A stretch of 64,000 nucleotides of DNA. Source: Zeus faber (Eukaryota; Chordata; Actinopteri; Zeiformes; Zeidae). The notes under the pieces are model-generated. The model did not search any database, had not been told where the DNA came from, and saw only the letters and a list, made by a program, of their open reading frames with translations. Both the position numbers and the translations under genes were made by a program. This document shows positions 12,201-23,818 of this stretch, piece after piece (the stretch's first letter is position 1; every line of letters starts with the position of its first letter). The stretch spans positions 682,001-746,000 of the forward strand of contig CAUIJY010000075.1 in the NCBI GenBank assembly GCA_960531495.1, given 5' to 3'.

Positions 12201-13081
12201 ATACAGGCTCTCTTAATTCGTCTTTTTACATCGTCCCATGATTTAATGTAGTTTCCTTCTACAGCTAATTCATCTGTTATATTGCTCAGTAGATTCCTTA
12301 TCTTTTTTTTGAAGGTTTGGTCCTCAAGGAGACTGGCATTGAAGCACCAGATGCCCCCACCTCTGGGCCTTCCATCGTCCCCTAATTGCCAATATAAAGA
12401 TGCGTGATCGCTCCAGCTATTGAACTCATATTTAATTTTGTTAATGTCTCTGATAATGCTGGAGGAAGCCAGACAGAGATCGATTCTGGACTGTTTGAGG
12501 ACCCCCTTTACAATCTGCCTTCTCGAGAAGTCCCGCTTCAAAGGGTTTGAGATTCTCCACATTTCTACTAGGTTATGGTGATTTATCAAATTCATTAGGG
12601 TTGTTCGACTGGCGTCACTCTTGAAGGTATTGTTTACTGACACGTCCATTTTTGTTAGAGCCACATTAAAGTCTCCAGTTATTATTACATTGTTTCCGTA
12701 CCATTTCTTTAATTTAATAAAAAACTGCTTTCTATGATTTTCATTGTTTGGTGCATATATGTTAATTATTCTATATCGTTGTTTATTAAGTGAAAAATCT
12801 ACAATTAATACTCTGCCTTGATCGTCTTTGTATATCTCTTCAGCACTCATGCCTGAAGCAATCTTAGATATGATTGCCACCCCGCATGATCTTGCTGACC
12901 CGTGGTTTGAAAATACCTGCTTGTTTCTCTGGTTCGCCACATAGTCGTGATGCTCCTGGTCCCACCAAGTTTCTTGCTGGCAGACTACATCCGAGTTCAA
13001 AGTTTGCAGTACAGAATCTATTTTCGATTTTGTGCGCAGGCCGTTAGCATTTAGAGAAGTGAAGCTAATCATAAGAGTCAC
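9278..13081 (-). CDS. LINE ORF2: endonuclease and reverse transcriptase
   Basis: The 1267-residue protein nicks target DNA and reverse-transcribes the element RNA. Residues ~1-235 form the exonuclease/endonuclease/phosphatase domain: LNANG near the start, QQETWW, GDFNVAL and WSDHASLYW supply the catalytic Asn, Glu, Asp and His. The reverse transcriptase spans ~440-760, with NYRPISLLNSDYKILAK, SIPGRDITDSINTIRD, LEKAFDRVEH and RQGCPLSALLY. The active-site box reads YADN (residues 690-693, codons at 11014-11003) instead of the usual F/YADD, so the second catalytic Asp is Asn by a single G-to-A type change. A C-terminal CAVC-x8-H-x4-C cluster matches the L1/Tx1 tail. The frame is otherwise intact. 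Start: first ATG after ORF1; a second ATG three codons later (MISFTSLNANG) is equally plausible. Confidence 0.93.
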   Translation of the reverse strand: MTLMISFTSLNANGLRTKSKIDSVLQTLNSDVVCQQETWWDQEHHDYVANQRNKQVFSNHGSARSCGVAIISKIASGMSAEEIYKDDQGRVLIVDFSLNKQRYRIINIYAPNNENHRKQFFIKLKKWYGNNVIITGDFNVALTKMDVSVNNTFKSDASRTTLMNLINHHNLVEMWRISNPLKRDFSRRQIVKGVLKQSRIDLCLASSSIIRDINKIKYEFNSWSDHASLYWQLGDDGRPRGGGIWCFNASLLEDQTFKKKIRNLLSNITDELAVEGNYIKSWDDVKRRIKRACINYSKEKGWREGMEERTLRDLLAKEITLLDHDPDRSCAKFEEYEAKLHSFEKKRCIGAAVRSRFKNITDGEKCTAFFLGLEKKNQNKARMGPNENSKGEIIVEQEDILDEIHRYYENLFTSNSSNPKQTKEILECIDREINHIDKEECDTVITLAEVELAIDGLNKNKSPGPDGISTEFYQCFKAQLAPLLLKLYTSIRVNQTTPDSLTKGIITIVFKNKGCRNQLKNYRPISLLNSDYKILAKILANRLKGVIGSIISNTQTYSIPGRDITDSINTIRDTVKTMTMQRGLLLGVDLEKAFDRVEHPFLWSVMEKFGFGAKFIDWIKVLYRSASSRVKCNGLLTRDIRIERSVRQGCPLSALLYTLVAEPLALLILKDKNIKGILTPNGNKTKIVQYADNINIMVSDGDSIDHVFKHLGAYEKASGARINKEKSAIMFCGKNQKTINKWGLKETTGCREILGVYIGKDESEARDKTWKSVIIKIQCTLNLWKARGLSLKGKAIVSNALVLSKINHALGTCELPDWALNSLNGEISSFLWKGKGNMIAHRTLIANKREGGLGLIDIGAKRDALRVKLIGKFLDSTRQYPWEDALAGYLAEFGERSKYNLCTHYPRKTYSGLPGFYQEVLEAWGRILPHLRPECSKKEHVLQLPFLSNPCFTYNGRNLVSSHLTAAGLTRVGQVTDHKGNFDIGNVLWELDRWKVQYREKLIVSFGEKFDQSLLPEWRGMLKEKGPKGQDDALNFLLCLRGKFPTIQSVKTRDWYRLLISKIVTIPASEKAWSRIFPGYSIRNIWNNMEIPFATSAIFHLDFKIRHRRIFTGIILHQIHKDLHKRECAVCMEEAEDIEHLFLRCTALTNYRERVKSLLVEHCGLRRLTGLTWDWAYMFGPPPKTKSPTENLLINTVLAFARRATWTRRNLALYEGRDVSIQSLFGNSLKAHLSLVYGGNKDLFVSQFMQQTTLLQETECHSLSFAF

Positions 13082-13109
13082 ACTGAGAAGAGAGTATGAT
13101 TTTCGACAT

Positions 13110-14378
13110 TTAGTTATTAACTCTGTCTTTGTTTCTCTTGCTTCTCCTTCTCATCTGCTTTTCACTTAGCCTTTTCCCAATTCTGTTCATATGAGACAAG
13201 TCTATCTCGGATTCGGCCTCACTTGCACTTGAGATCAGGTTATCAAGAGGCAGTCGCTGGAGGGGCTGGGACTGAGATGATGACCTATTCATCATTCCCA
13301 TCTCAGATGCAGGATCTCTGATTTGCTTCAGCAGCAGCGGGGTAGGAGCGGGGGTGGGGCCCACTCCCAAGGCTAGCACCTCCCCTCCCACCTCCGCCTT
13401 CAGCCTCGCTCCTCGTCTCGCTCCGCTCTCCTCGTCAGAGCCGGAGCTCAGATCTAGCCTCACCTCGCTTGCTTGGTTCATACTACCCGCCACTGCAGGT
13501 TGAGTTTCATCCCTCACATCCCCCTGCCCCGTCTCAGTCTCCATTTTATTTTCATCCTCGCTATGCAGTTCGCCTTGCCTATCGGTTGAAGCGGCCGTCG
13601 TCACCAGCGGAGCGCCGCCGTCCTCCTCGCTCTTATTGCAGTCACATTCATTCCAAGTGTTATGACACAGGTCACATTTCTTGGCACTTTGGCACTCTCT
13701 CGCAAAGTGTCCTTGCAATCCACATTTGCGACAGAAGAACTCCGGACATTCCCGTAGGATATGTCCAGGCTGTATACAGAGGCGGCAGACCTTTGATTGT
13801 CTATCGTGAATGACGCGGAAGTACTCTGGCCCTATGGCAGTGTGAAACTTTGCAGAGTATGGAAGACTCTGAACTAATTTATTGAATTTTACTCTCATAA
13901 ACCGTGTACCGTCCGCAATACGGGTTCCTGGCCACATTCTGCGCTTAATCGGCGAGGTGGCCGACACGCCCCAACCATGTAGCTTCCCCAGTATTTCGTC
14001 GTCAGTAATATAAGCCGGGAGGTTGAGGAAGGAAACGACCATCTCGTCATTCCTCAATTCTCTGGCTATTATTCTTACCTCTCCAATCTTGAATCCCTCC
14101 AGCAGGCGATCTTTCCCTCTTTGGTCACTCATTGTAAGTTCGTATCGTCGATCTCCGGTGGTGCGGCAAGCTAGTAAACCGCCGCAGAGCTCTCGCACGT
14201 TCTTCATCAATTCCGTCGTCGTAATACTTTCCTCCCCTTGCAGTTCCACACAGACTGTAAGCTCTTTTCCATAGCTTCTGTCTGCTTCGCCGCCACCTTT
14301 TGGTGCGTTTGCTTCTTCATTCAGCCGTACGTGATCCATTTTCCCGGTCGCAGAGTTTGTTTCAATGTGATCGGTCAT
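13110..14378 (-). CDS. LINE ORF1: CCHC zinc-knuckle nucleic-acid-binding protein
   Basis: The 422-residue ORF1 protein would coat the element RNA. The start at MTDHIETNS is preferred; the open frame extends 18 codons upstream, but through a C-run and Pro-rich leader that looks untranslated. Residues ~110-185 resemble an RNA-recognition-like fold preceding the knuckles. Two canonical C-x2-C-x4-H-x4-C knuckles lie at 198-211 and 216-229, and a third Cys-rich cluster (CDLC...CDC) follows from 235. The C-terminal third is acidic and Ser/Pro-rich, ending in a basic Lys/Arg tail. The stop lies 28 bp before the ORF2 start, so ORF2 probably depends on reinitiation or read-over. The family is recognised by architecture, not by a database match. 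Confidence 0.88.
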   Translation of the reverse strand: MTDHIETNSATGKMDHVRLNEEANAPKGGGEADRSYGKELTVCVELQGEESITTTELMKNVRELCGGLLACRTTGDRRYELTMSDQRGKDRLLEGFKIGEVRIIARELRNDEMVVSFLNLPAYITDDEILGKLHGWGVSATSPIKRRMWPGTRIADGTRFMRVKFNKLVQSLPYSAKFHTAIGPEYFRVIHDRQSKVCRLCIQPGHILRECPEFFCRKCGLQGHFARECQSAKKCDLCHNTWNECDCNKSEEDGGAPLVTTAASTDRQGELHSEDENKMETETGQGDVRDETQPAVAGSMNQASEVRLDLSSGSDEESGARRGARLKAEVGGEVLALGVGPTPAPTPLLLKQIRDPASEMGMMNRSSSQSQPLQRLPLDNLISSASEAESEIDLSHMNRIGKRLSEKQMRRRSKRNKDRVNN

Positions 14379-14582
14379 CGCACACCCGAAGAAAAAGGGT
14401 GGTTGGGGTGTGTGGGGGGGGGGACCCCCCACGCACTGAAAACAACCACTGCTGGAGGATCAGTCACATAAAAATGAAAAAGATTCCGTAAAGACGTTCT
14501 GGAGTCCGGAAAAAACTCCCTTCCGTGTTCCACCCGCGGTGTTCCACTTCCTGGTGCTGTCGGATGCCAGTCGCGCATGCGC
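14379..14582 (-). promoter_or_regulatory. LINE 5' leader with presumed internal promoter
   Basis: About 200 bp precede ORF1 on the minus strand. It begins near GCGCATGCGC, is moderately CpG-rich, and includes an 8-9 base G/C homopolymer pair around 14416-14430. LINEs of this type carry internal promoters in the leader; no specific promoter box is recognised here. Confidence 0.45.
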
Positions 14583-17500
14583 ACTGGTTGACAAACAACA
14601 CTTTAGCAGCACATACTAGTTTATCATTGTATTTAAACTGTCTTTGCGAAAGACTTAAGAAGCACATAATTGTTCCTCATATTAATTAAAGTTATATGGT
14701 GTACTGCAGCATTCTAAATCATGCACGTACAAAGAGGCAATGGTTCGGTGTTTCTCAAATTCAGCTAGACAGCAAATCGTCCAAATTTCTGAAAATGATC
14801 ATAACTCGAAAAATACATTTTATATGGGCCTAAAACTGGTTGACAAACAACACTTTAGCAGCACATACTAGTTCATCATTGTATTTAAACTGTCTGACAC
14901 TGTCACATGGAGTAATGACTTAAGCGTTTAACCGATTCGCCTTTTCGACGTTTAAATCGACTGAAAATGCGTTTTTTCCCACGTGTAGACTTTGATGAAA
15001 ATTATCAGAACTCGAAAAATACATTTTATATAGGCCTAAAACTGGTTGACAAACAAGACATTAGCAGCACATACTAGTTCATCATTGTATTTAAACTGTC
15101 TTTGAGAAAGACTTAAGAAGCAAAATAATTTTTCCTCATATTAATTAAAGTTATATGGTGTACGGCAGCATCCTGAATCATTCACCTACAAAGAGACAAT
15201 GGTTCGGTGTCTCTCTAATTCAGCTCGACAGCAAATCGTCCAAAGTACTGAAAATGATCATAACTCGAAAAATACATTTTATAAGGGCCTAAAACTGGCT
15301 GACAAACAACACTTTAGCAGCACATACTAGTTTATCATTGTATTTAAACTGTCTGACACTGTCACATAGAGTAATGACTGAAGCGTTTAACCGTTCCACC
15401 AAATCGACGTTTAAATCGGCTGAAAATGCGTTTTTTCCCACATGTGTAGACTTTGATGAAAATTATCATAACTCGAAAAATACATTTTATATGGGCCTAA
15501 AACTGGTTGACAAACAACACTTTAGCAGCACATACTAGTTTATCATTGTATTTAAACTGTCTTTGAGAAAGACTTAAGAAGCAAAATAATTGTTCCTCAT
15601 ATTAATTAAAGTTATATGGTGTACTGCAGCATTCTGAATCATTCACCAACAAAGAGACAATGGTTCGGTGTTTCTCTAATTCAGCTCGACAGCAAATCGT
15701 CCAAAGATCTGAAAATGATCATAACTCCACAAATATATGTTAGATGGGCCTAGAACTCTGTGAGAAACACTTAAGAAGCACATAATAGTTCATCATATTA
15801 ATTAAATTTCTATGCTGTACTGCAGTATTCTGAATCATGCGCCTACAAAGAGACAATGGTTCGGTGTTTCTCTAATTCAGCTAGACAGCAAACGGTCCAA
15901 AGTTCGGAAAATGATCATAACTCGAAAAATACATTTTATATGGGCCTAAAACTGGTTGGCAAACAACACATTAGCAGCACATACAAGTTTATCATTGTAT
16001 TTACACTTTCTGACACTGTCACATAGAGTAATGACTGAAGCGTTCAACCGATTCGCCTTTTCGACGTTTAAATCGGCTGAAAATGCGTTTTTTCTCACGT
16101 GTAGACTTTGATGAAAATTATCAGAACTCGAAAAATACATTTTATTTGGGCCTAAAACTGGTTGACAAACAAGACTTTAGCAGCACATACTAGTTTATCA
16201 TTGTATTTAAACTGTCTGACACTGTCACATAGAGTAATGACTGAAGTGTTTAACCGTTCCGCCAAATCGACGTTTAAATCGACTGAAAATGCGTTTTTTC
16301 CCACGTGTAGACTTTGATGAAAATTATCTGAACTCGAAAAATACATTTTATATTGGCCTAAAACTGGTTGACAAACAAGACTTTAGCAGCACATACTAGT
16401 TCATCATTGTATTTAAATTGACTGACACTGTCACATAGAGTAATGACTGAAGTGTTTAACCGTTCCGCCAAATCGACGTTTAAATCGACTGAAAATGCGT
16501 TTTTTCCCACGTGTAGACTTTGATGAAAATTATCTGAACTCGAAAAATACATTTTATATGGGCCTAAAACTGGTTGACAAACAAGACTTTAGCAGCACAT
16601 ACTAGTTCATCATTGTATTTAAACTGACTGACACTGTCACATAGAGTAATGACTGAAGCGTTTAACCGTTCCGCCAAATCGACGTTTAAATCGACTGAAA
16701 ATGCGTTTTTTCCCACGTGTAGACATTGATGAAAATTATCATAACTCGAAAAATACATTTTATATGGGCCTAAAACTGGTTGACAAACAAGACTTTAGCT
16801 GCACATACTAGTTTATCATTGTATTTAAACTGTCTTTGAGAAAGACTTAAGAAGCACATAATTGTTCCTCATATTAATTAAAGTTATATGGTGTACTGCA
16901 GCATTCAAAATCATGCACCTACAAAGAGACAATTGTTCGGTGTTTCTCTAATTCAGCTAGACAGCAAATCGTCCAAAGTTCTGAAAATGATCATAACTCG
17001 AAAAATACATTTTATATGGACCTAAAACTGTTTGACAAACAACACTTTAGCAGCACATACTAGTTTATCATTGTATTTAAACTGTCTGACACTGTCACAT
17101 AGAGTAATGACTGAAGCGTTTAACCGTTCCGCCAAATCGACGTTAAAATCGGCTGAAAATGTGTTTTTTCCCACGTGTAGACTTTGATGAAAATTATCAG
17201 AACTCGAAAAATACATTTTATATGGGCCTAAAACTGGTTGACAAACAACACTTTAGCAGCACATACTAGTTCATCATTGTATTTAAACTGTCTGACACTG
17301 TCACATGGAGTAATGACTGAAGCGTTTAACCGATTCGCCTTTTCGACGTTTAAATCGACTGAAAATGCGTTTTTTCCCACATGTGTAGACTTTGATGAAA
17401 ATTATCAGAACTCGAAAAATACATTTTATATGGGCCTAAAACTGGTTGACAAAAAAGACTTTAGCAGCACATACTAGTTTATCATTGTATTTAAACTGTC

Positions 17501-20500
17501 TTTGAGAAAGACTTAAGAAGCACATAATAGTTCCTCATATTCATTAAAGTTATATGGTGTACTGCAGCATTCTAAATCATGCGCCTACAAAGAGATAATG
17601 GTTCGGTGTTTCTCTAATTCAGCTAGACAGCAAACGGTCCAAAGTTCGGAAAATGATCATAACTCGAAAAATACATTTTATATGGGCCTAAAACTGGTTG
17701 ACAAACAAGACTTTAGCTGCACATACTAGTTTATCATTGTATTTAAACTGTCTTTGAGAAAGACTTAAGAAGCAAAATAATTGTTCCTCATATTAATTAA
17801 AGTTATATGGTGTACTGCAGCATTCTGAATCATTCACCTACAAAGAGACAATGGTTCGGTGTTTCTCTAATTCAGCTCGACAGCAAATCGTCCAAAGATC
17901 TGAATATGATCATAACTCCACAAATACATGTTAGATGGGCCTAGAACTCTGTGAGAAACACTTAAGAAGCACATAATAGTTCATCATATTAATTAAATTT
18001 CTATGCTGTACTGCAGTATACTGAATCATGCACCTACAAAGAAACAATTGTTCGGTGTTTCTCTAATTCAGCTAGACAGCAAATCGTCCAAAGTTCTGAA
18101 TATGATCATAACTCCACAAATACATGTTAGATGGGCCTAGAACTCTGTGAGAAACACTTAAGAAGCACATAATAGTTCATCATATTAATTAAATTTCTAT
18201 GCTGTACTGCAGCATTCTGAATCATTCACCTACAAAGAGACAATGGTTCGGTGTTTCTCTAATTCAGCTCGACAGCAAATCGTCCAAAGTTCTGAAAATG
18301 ATCATAACTCGAAAAAGACATTTTATAAGGGCCTAAAACTGGCTGACAAACAACACTTTAGCAGCACATACTAGTTTATCATTGTATTTAAACTGTCTGA
18401 CACTGTCACATAGAGTAATGACTGAAGCGTTTAACCGTTCCGCCAAATCGACGTTTAAATCGACTGAAAATGCGTTTTTTCCCACGTGTAGACATTGATG
18501 AAAATTATCATAACTCGAAAAATACATTTTATATGGGCCTAAAACTGGTTGACAAACAAGACTTTAGCTGCACATACTAGTTTATCATTGTATTTAAACT
18601 GTCTTTGAGAAAGACTTAAGAAGCACATAATTGTTCCTCATATTAATTAAAGTTATATGGTGTACTGCAGCATTCAAAATCATGCACCTACAAAGAGACA
18701 ATTGTTCGGTGTTTCTCTAATTCAGCTAGACAGCAAATCGTCCAAAGTTCTGAAAATGATCATAACTCGAAAAATACATTTTATATGGACCTAAAACTGT
18801 TTGACATACAACACTTTAGCAGCACATACTAGTTTATCATTGTATTTAAACTGTCTGACACTGTCACATAGAGTAATGACTGAAGCGTTTAACCGTTCCG
18901 CCAAATCGACGTTAAAATCGGCTGAAAATGCGTTTTTTCCCACGTGTAGACTTTGATGAAAATTATCAGAACTCGAAAAATACATTTTATATGGGCCTAA
19001 AACTGGTTGACAAACAACACTATAGCAGCACATACTAGTTTATCATTGTATTTAAACTGTCTTTGAGAAAGACTTAAGAAGCACATAATAGTTCCTCATA
19101 TTCATTAAAGTTATATGGTGTACTGCAGCATTCTAAATCATGCGCCTACAAAGAGACAATGGTTCGGTGTTTCTCTAATTCAGCTAGACAGCAAACGGTC
19201 CAAAGTTCGGAAAATGATCATAACTCGAAAAATACATTTTATATGGGCCTAAAACTGGTTGGCAAACAACACTTTAGCAGCACATACTAGTTTATCATTG
19301 TATTTAAACTGTCTGACACTGTCACATAGAGTAATGACTGAAGCGTTTAACCGTTCCACCAAATCGACGTTAAAATCAGCTGAAAATGCATTTTTTCCCA
19401 CATGTGTAGACTTTGATGAAAATTATCAGAACTCGAAAAATACATTTTATATGGGCCTAAAACTGGTTGACAAACAAGACATAAGCAGCACATACTAGTT
19501 CATCATTGTATTTAAACTGTCTTTGAGAAAGACTTAAGAAGCAAAATAATTGTTCCTCATATTAATTAAAGTTATATGGTGTACTGCAGCATTCTGAATC
19601 ATTCACCTACAAAGAGACAATGGTTCGGTGTTTCTCTAATTCAGCTCGACAGCAAATCGTCCAAAGTTCTGAAAATGATCATAACTCCACAAATACATGT
19701 TAGATGGGCCTAGAACTCTATGAGAAAAACTTAAGAAGCACATAATAGTTCATCATATTAATTAAATTTCTATGCTGTACTGCAGCATTCTAAATCATGC
19801 GCCTACAAAGAGACAATGGTTCGGTGTTTCTCTAATTCAGCTAGACAGCAAACGGTCCAAAGTTCGGAAAATGATCATAACTCGAAAAATACATTTTATA
19901 TGGGCCTAAAACTGGTTGGCAAACAACACTTTAGCAGCACATACTAGTTTATCATTGTATTTAAACTGTCTGACACTGTCACATAGAGTAATGACTGAAG
20001 CGTTTAACCGTTCCGCCAATCGACGTTAAAATCGGCTGAAAATGCGTTTTTTCCCACGTGTAGACTTTGATGAAAATTATCAGAACTCGAAAAATACATT
20101 TTATATGGGCCTAAAACTGGTTGACAAACAAGACTTTAGTAGCACATACTAGTTTATCATTGTATTTAAACTGTCTGACACTGTCACAGAGTAATGGCTG
20201 AAGCGTTTAACCGATCCGCCTTTTCGACGTTTAAATCGGCTGAAAATGCGTTTTTTCCCACATGTGTAGACTTTGATGAAAATTATCATAACTCGAAAAA
20301 TACATTTTATATGGGCCTAAAACTGGTTGACAAACAACACTTTAGCAGCACATACTAGTTTATCATTGTATTTAAACTGTCTTTGAGAAAGACTTAAGAA
20401 GCAAAATAATTGTTCCTCATATTAATTAAAGTTATATGGTGTACTGCAGCATTCTGAATCATTCACCAACAAAGAGACAATGGTTCGGTGTTTCTCTAAT

Positions 20501-22767
20501 TCAGCTAGACAGCAAACGGTCCAAAGTTCGGAAAATTATCAGAACTCGAAAAATACATTTTATTTGGGCCTAAAACTGGTTGACAAACAAGACTTTAGCA
20601 GCACATACTAGTTTATCATTGTATTTAAACTGTCTGACACTGTCACATAGAGTAATGATTGAAGTGTTTAACCGTTCCGCCAAATCGACGTTTAAATCGA
20701 CTGAAAATGCGTTTTTTCCCACGTGTAGACTTTGATGAAAATTATCTGAACTCGAAAAATACATTTTATATGGGCCTAAAACTGGTTGACAAACAAGACT
20801 TTAGCAGCACATACTAGTTCATCATTGTATTTAAACTGACTGACACTGTCACATAGAGTAATGACTGAAGCGTTCAAACGATTCGCCTTTTCGACGTTTA
20901 AATCGGCTGAAAATGCGTTTTTTCTCACGTGTAGACTTTAATGAAAATTATCAGAACTCGAAAAATACATTTTATTTGGGCCTAAAACTGGTTGACAAAC
21001 AAGACTTTAGCAGCACATACTAGTTTATCATTGTATTTAAACTGTCTGACACTGTCACATGGAGTAATGGCTGAAGCGTTTAACCGATTCGCCTTTTCGA
21101 CGTTTAAATCGACTGAAAATGCGTTTTTTCCCACGTGTAGACTTTGATGAAAATTATCAGAACTCGAAAAATACATTTTATATGGGCCTAAAACTGGTTG
21201 ACAAACAAGACTTTAGCAGCACATACTAGTTTATCATTGTATTTAAACTGTCTTTGAGAAAGACTTAAGAAGCACATAATAGTTCCTCATATTCATTAAA
21301 GTTATATGGTGTACTGCAGCATTCTAAATCATGCGCCTACAAAGAGACAATGGTTCGGTGTTTCTCTAATTCAGCTAGACAGCAAACGGTCCAAAGTTCG
21401 GAAAATGATCATAACTCGAAAAATACATTTTATATGGACCTAAAACTGGTTGGCAAACAACACATTAGCAGCACATACTAGTTTATCATTGTATTTACAC
21501 TTTCTGACACTGTCACATAGAGTAATGACTGAAGCGTTCAACCGATTCGCCTTTTCGACGTTTAAATCGGCTGAAAATGCGTTTTTTCTCACGTGTAGAC
21601 TTTGATGAAAATTATCAGAACTCGAAAAATACATTTTATTTGGGCCTAAAACTGGTTGACAAACAAGACTTTAGCAGCACATACTAGTTTATCATTGTAT
21701 TTAAACTGTCTTTAGGAAAGACTTAAGAAGCACATAATTGTTCCTCATATTAATTAAAGTTATATGGTGTACTGCAGCATTCAAAATCATGCACCTACAA
21801 AGAGACAATTGTTCGGTGTTTCTCTAATTCAGCTAGACAGCAAATCGTCCAAAGTTCTGAACATGATCATAACTCGAAAAATACATTTTAAATGGGCCTA
21901 AAACTGTTTGAAAAACAACACTTTAGCAGCACATACTAGTTTATCATTGTATTTAAACTGTCTGACACTGTCACATAGTAATGGCTGAAGCGTTTAACCG
22001 TTCCGCCAAATCGACGTTTAAATCGGGTGAAAATGCGTTTTTTCCCACATGTGTAGACTTTGATGAAAATGATCATAACTCGAGAAATACATTTTATATG
22101 GGCCTAAAACTGGTTGACAAACAACACTTTAGCAGCACATACTAGTTTATCATTGTATTTAAACCGTCTTTGAGAAAGACTTAAGCACATAATTGTTCCT
22201 CATATTAATTAAAATTATATGGTGTACTGCAGCATTCTGAATCATTCACCTATAAAGAGACATTGGTTCGGTGTTTCTCTAATTCAGCAAGGCAGCAAAC
22301 CGTCCAAAATTCTGAAAATACTCATAACTCGAAAAATACATTTTATATGAGCCTAAAACTCGTTGACAGACAACACTTTAGCAGCACATACTAGTTCATC
22401 ATAGTATTTAAACTGTCTGACACTGTCGCACAGAGTAATGACTGTAGCGTTTAACCCATCCGCCTTTTCGGCGTTTAAATCGGCTGAAAATGCGTTTTTT
22501 CCCACATGTGCAGACGTTGATAAAAATAATCATTACTCGAAAAATAAATGTTAGAAGGACCTACAACTGTTTGACAAACAACACTTTAGCAGCACATACT
22601 AGTTCATCATAGTATTTAAACTGCCTGACACTGTCACACAGAGTAATGACTGTAGCGTTTAACCGATCCGCCTTTTCGACGTTTAAATGGGCTGAAAATG
22701 CGTTTTTTTACTCGACAAATACATGTTTGACCTTTTGTCTGATCCTGCCACACAGAGTAATTCGTGG
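14583..22767 (-). repeat. A/B satellite array, reverse orientation, second part
   Basis: This continues the array after the LINE. Runs of consecutive 206-bp A units occur (about 15946-16760, four in a row), alternating with A+B composites of 458 bp. Units beyond ~22200 are more diverged (for example CTCATAACTCGAAAAATAC and a truncated unit at 22690-22767), as expected at the edge of a homogenised array. The final recognisable unit breaks off in CACACAGAGTAATTCGTGG. Confidence 0.93.
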
Positions 22768-23818
22768 AGATTTTATTTTTTATTTATTTATTTTCAACCC
22801 ATCCTGTCAGCATGCTGGGCATACAACAAAGAGTATTTGCATGCCATTGCATCTAGGACAGAGTTAGTCCGCAAGTGTAGCTCAAGTTCTCCACCTGCAA
22901 TGCAACACTTTATTAATTCTTAAATCATCAAGAACTGCTGCAATAATTCTGTCCAGTGGATGACCTGTAGGATGACAAGAGCACAGTTTTTGGTCAAAGA
23001 GAACCACCACCAACCCCCCTCTTTGGAAAAACTATTTATCATGTTTGGGTCTATAAACAACTGATCACTACCCCAAGAGGGAGAGAATCATGGCCGGTGA
23101 GACAATTAAACATAGAACCTGAAAACATTTACACAAAAAAATTAACATTGGACGACAACATGTAATGAAAAACAGTTGATTAGGTCCAGGAAAACTGGAA
23201 TGACAAATGGTCACCTGGCCTCTTCCTGTCATAGTTATGGCAGTAAATGAGGGAGAAAAGGAGAGTAATGCAACCAGAAGGCTGCTGGGGTGCATTCAAA
23301 GAAGGTGTGGTGGTGTGTGCATGTGTGTGTGTGTGTGTGATAGGACCGCCTGTCTGTCCATCCCGGAAAACCCCAGTGCTAAATGTGTACTGTTGCCTAT
23401 TGCAGTCAAAATTGCGGGGTTGGGGATGCAAGTCCTTCAGGCAAGTCGACCCTGAATCACTCACACCCCTCCTGCCCCGCAGACCCTGGTCTGGTGGAGT
23501 GTTGCTTGGAGTAGGATTCGTGTGCGAGTGTATGCATTCTAAGCCAATATGAGTCGGATTAACATTTCGTAACGGACGAGAAGCACGCTGGGGCAGGAGC
23601 GTGACAGGCAAGATGGCAGCTGCCCGCTGCATCCCCACCTATATAGCTTGCACCCCACCCATCCCGCAAGCCCTAGGCCTATTGTGTGGTGTATTTGTGA
23701 ATATAAGTTTTGGCACTGGGAGAGATAGGCGAATCGCGACCAGATCGATGCAGGGGCGCGGCGCCCAAACACACAACCACGCCCCACACCAACACAGTGT
23801 GGGGCGCACATACAAGCT
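22768..23818. other. ~1.05 kb insertion in the satellite edge, unrecognised
   Basis: This stretch separates the last satellite unit from a satellite remnant at 23819, so it looks like inserted DNA. It contains a T/A-rich start, a short (TG)n at about 23317-23338, and no open frame with recognisable protein features. Short frames on both strands lack domain signatures. A perfect hairpin lies at its right end. Element class unknown. Confidence 0.45.
23780..23806. repeat. Perfect 10-bp inverted repeat (hairpin)
   Basis: CGCCCCACAC (23780-23789) pairs with GTGTGGGGCG (23797-23806) around a 7-base loop, just before satellite sequence resumes. It could be a terminal hairpin of the inserted stretch or chance. 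No matching repeat is seen at the left end. Confidence 0.6.

Larger units (their letters stand above)
9151..14582 (-). mobile_element. Full-length Tx1-like (L1 superfamily) LINE
   Basis: This non-LTR retrotransposon is inserted on the minus strand of the satellite. Its 5' end is at 14582, near the palindrome GCGCATGCGC, and its 3' poly(A) tail is the 23-base T run at 9151-9173. It carries a ~200-bp 5' leader, ORF1 (14378-13110), a 28-bp spacer, ORF2 (13081-9278) and a ~100-bp 3' UTR. Both frames are uninterrupted, which suggests a recent copy. Satellite resumes at ACTGGTTGACAAAC (14583). Compared with intact units, about 13 bp of target is missing and no target duplication is seen. A two-knuckle ORF1 with an apurinic-type endonuclease in ORF2 fits the Tx1 branch; the exact family is not determined. 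Confidence 0.92.

Noticed and set aside
2591-21634. Satellite-unit open frames as a multicopy gene family
   Set aside because: Unit lengths of 206/208 bp change frame between units, both strands are open, and no promoter or protein feature is seen.
2382-22767. CRISPR-like repeat-spacer organisation
   Set aside because: Repeats are ~200 bp, contiguous and without unique spacers; the genome is eukaryotic.
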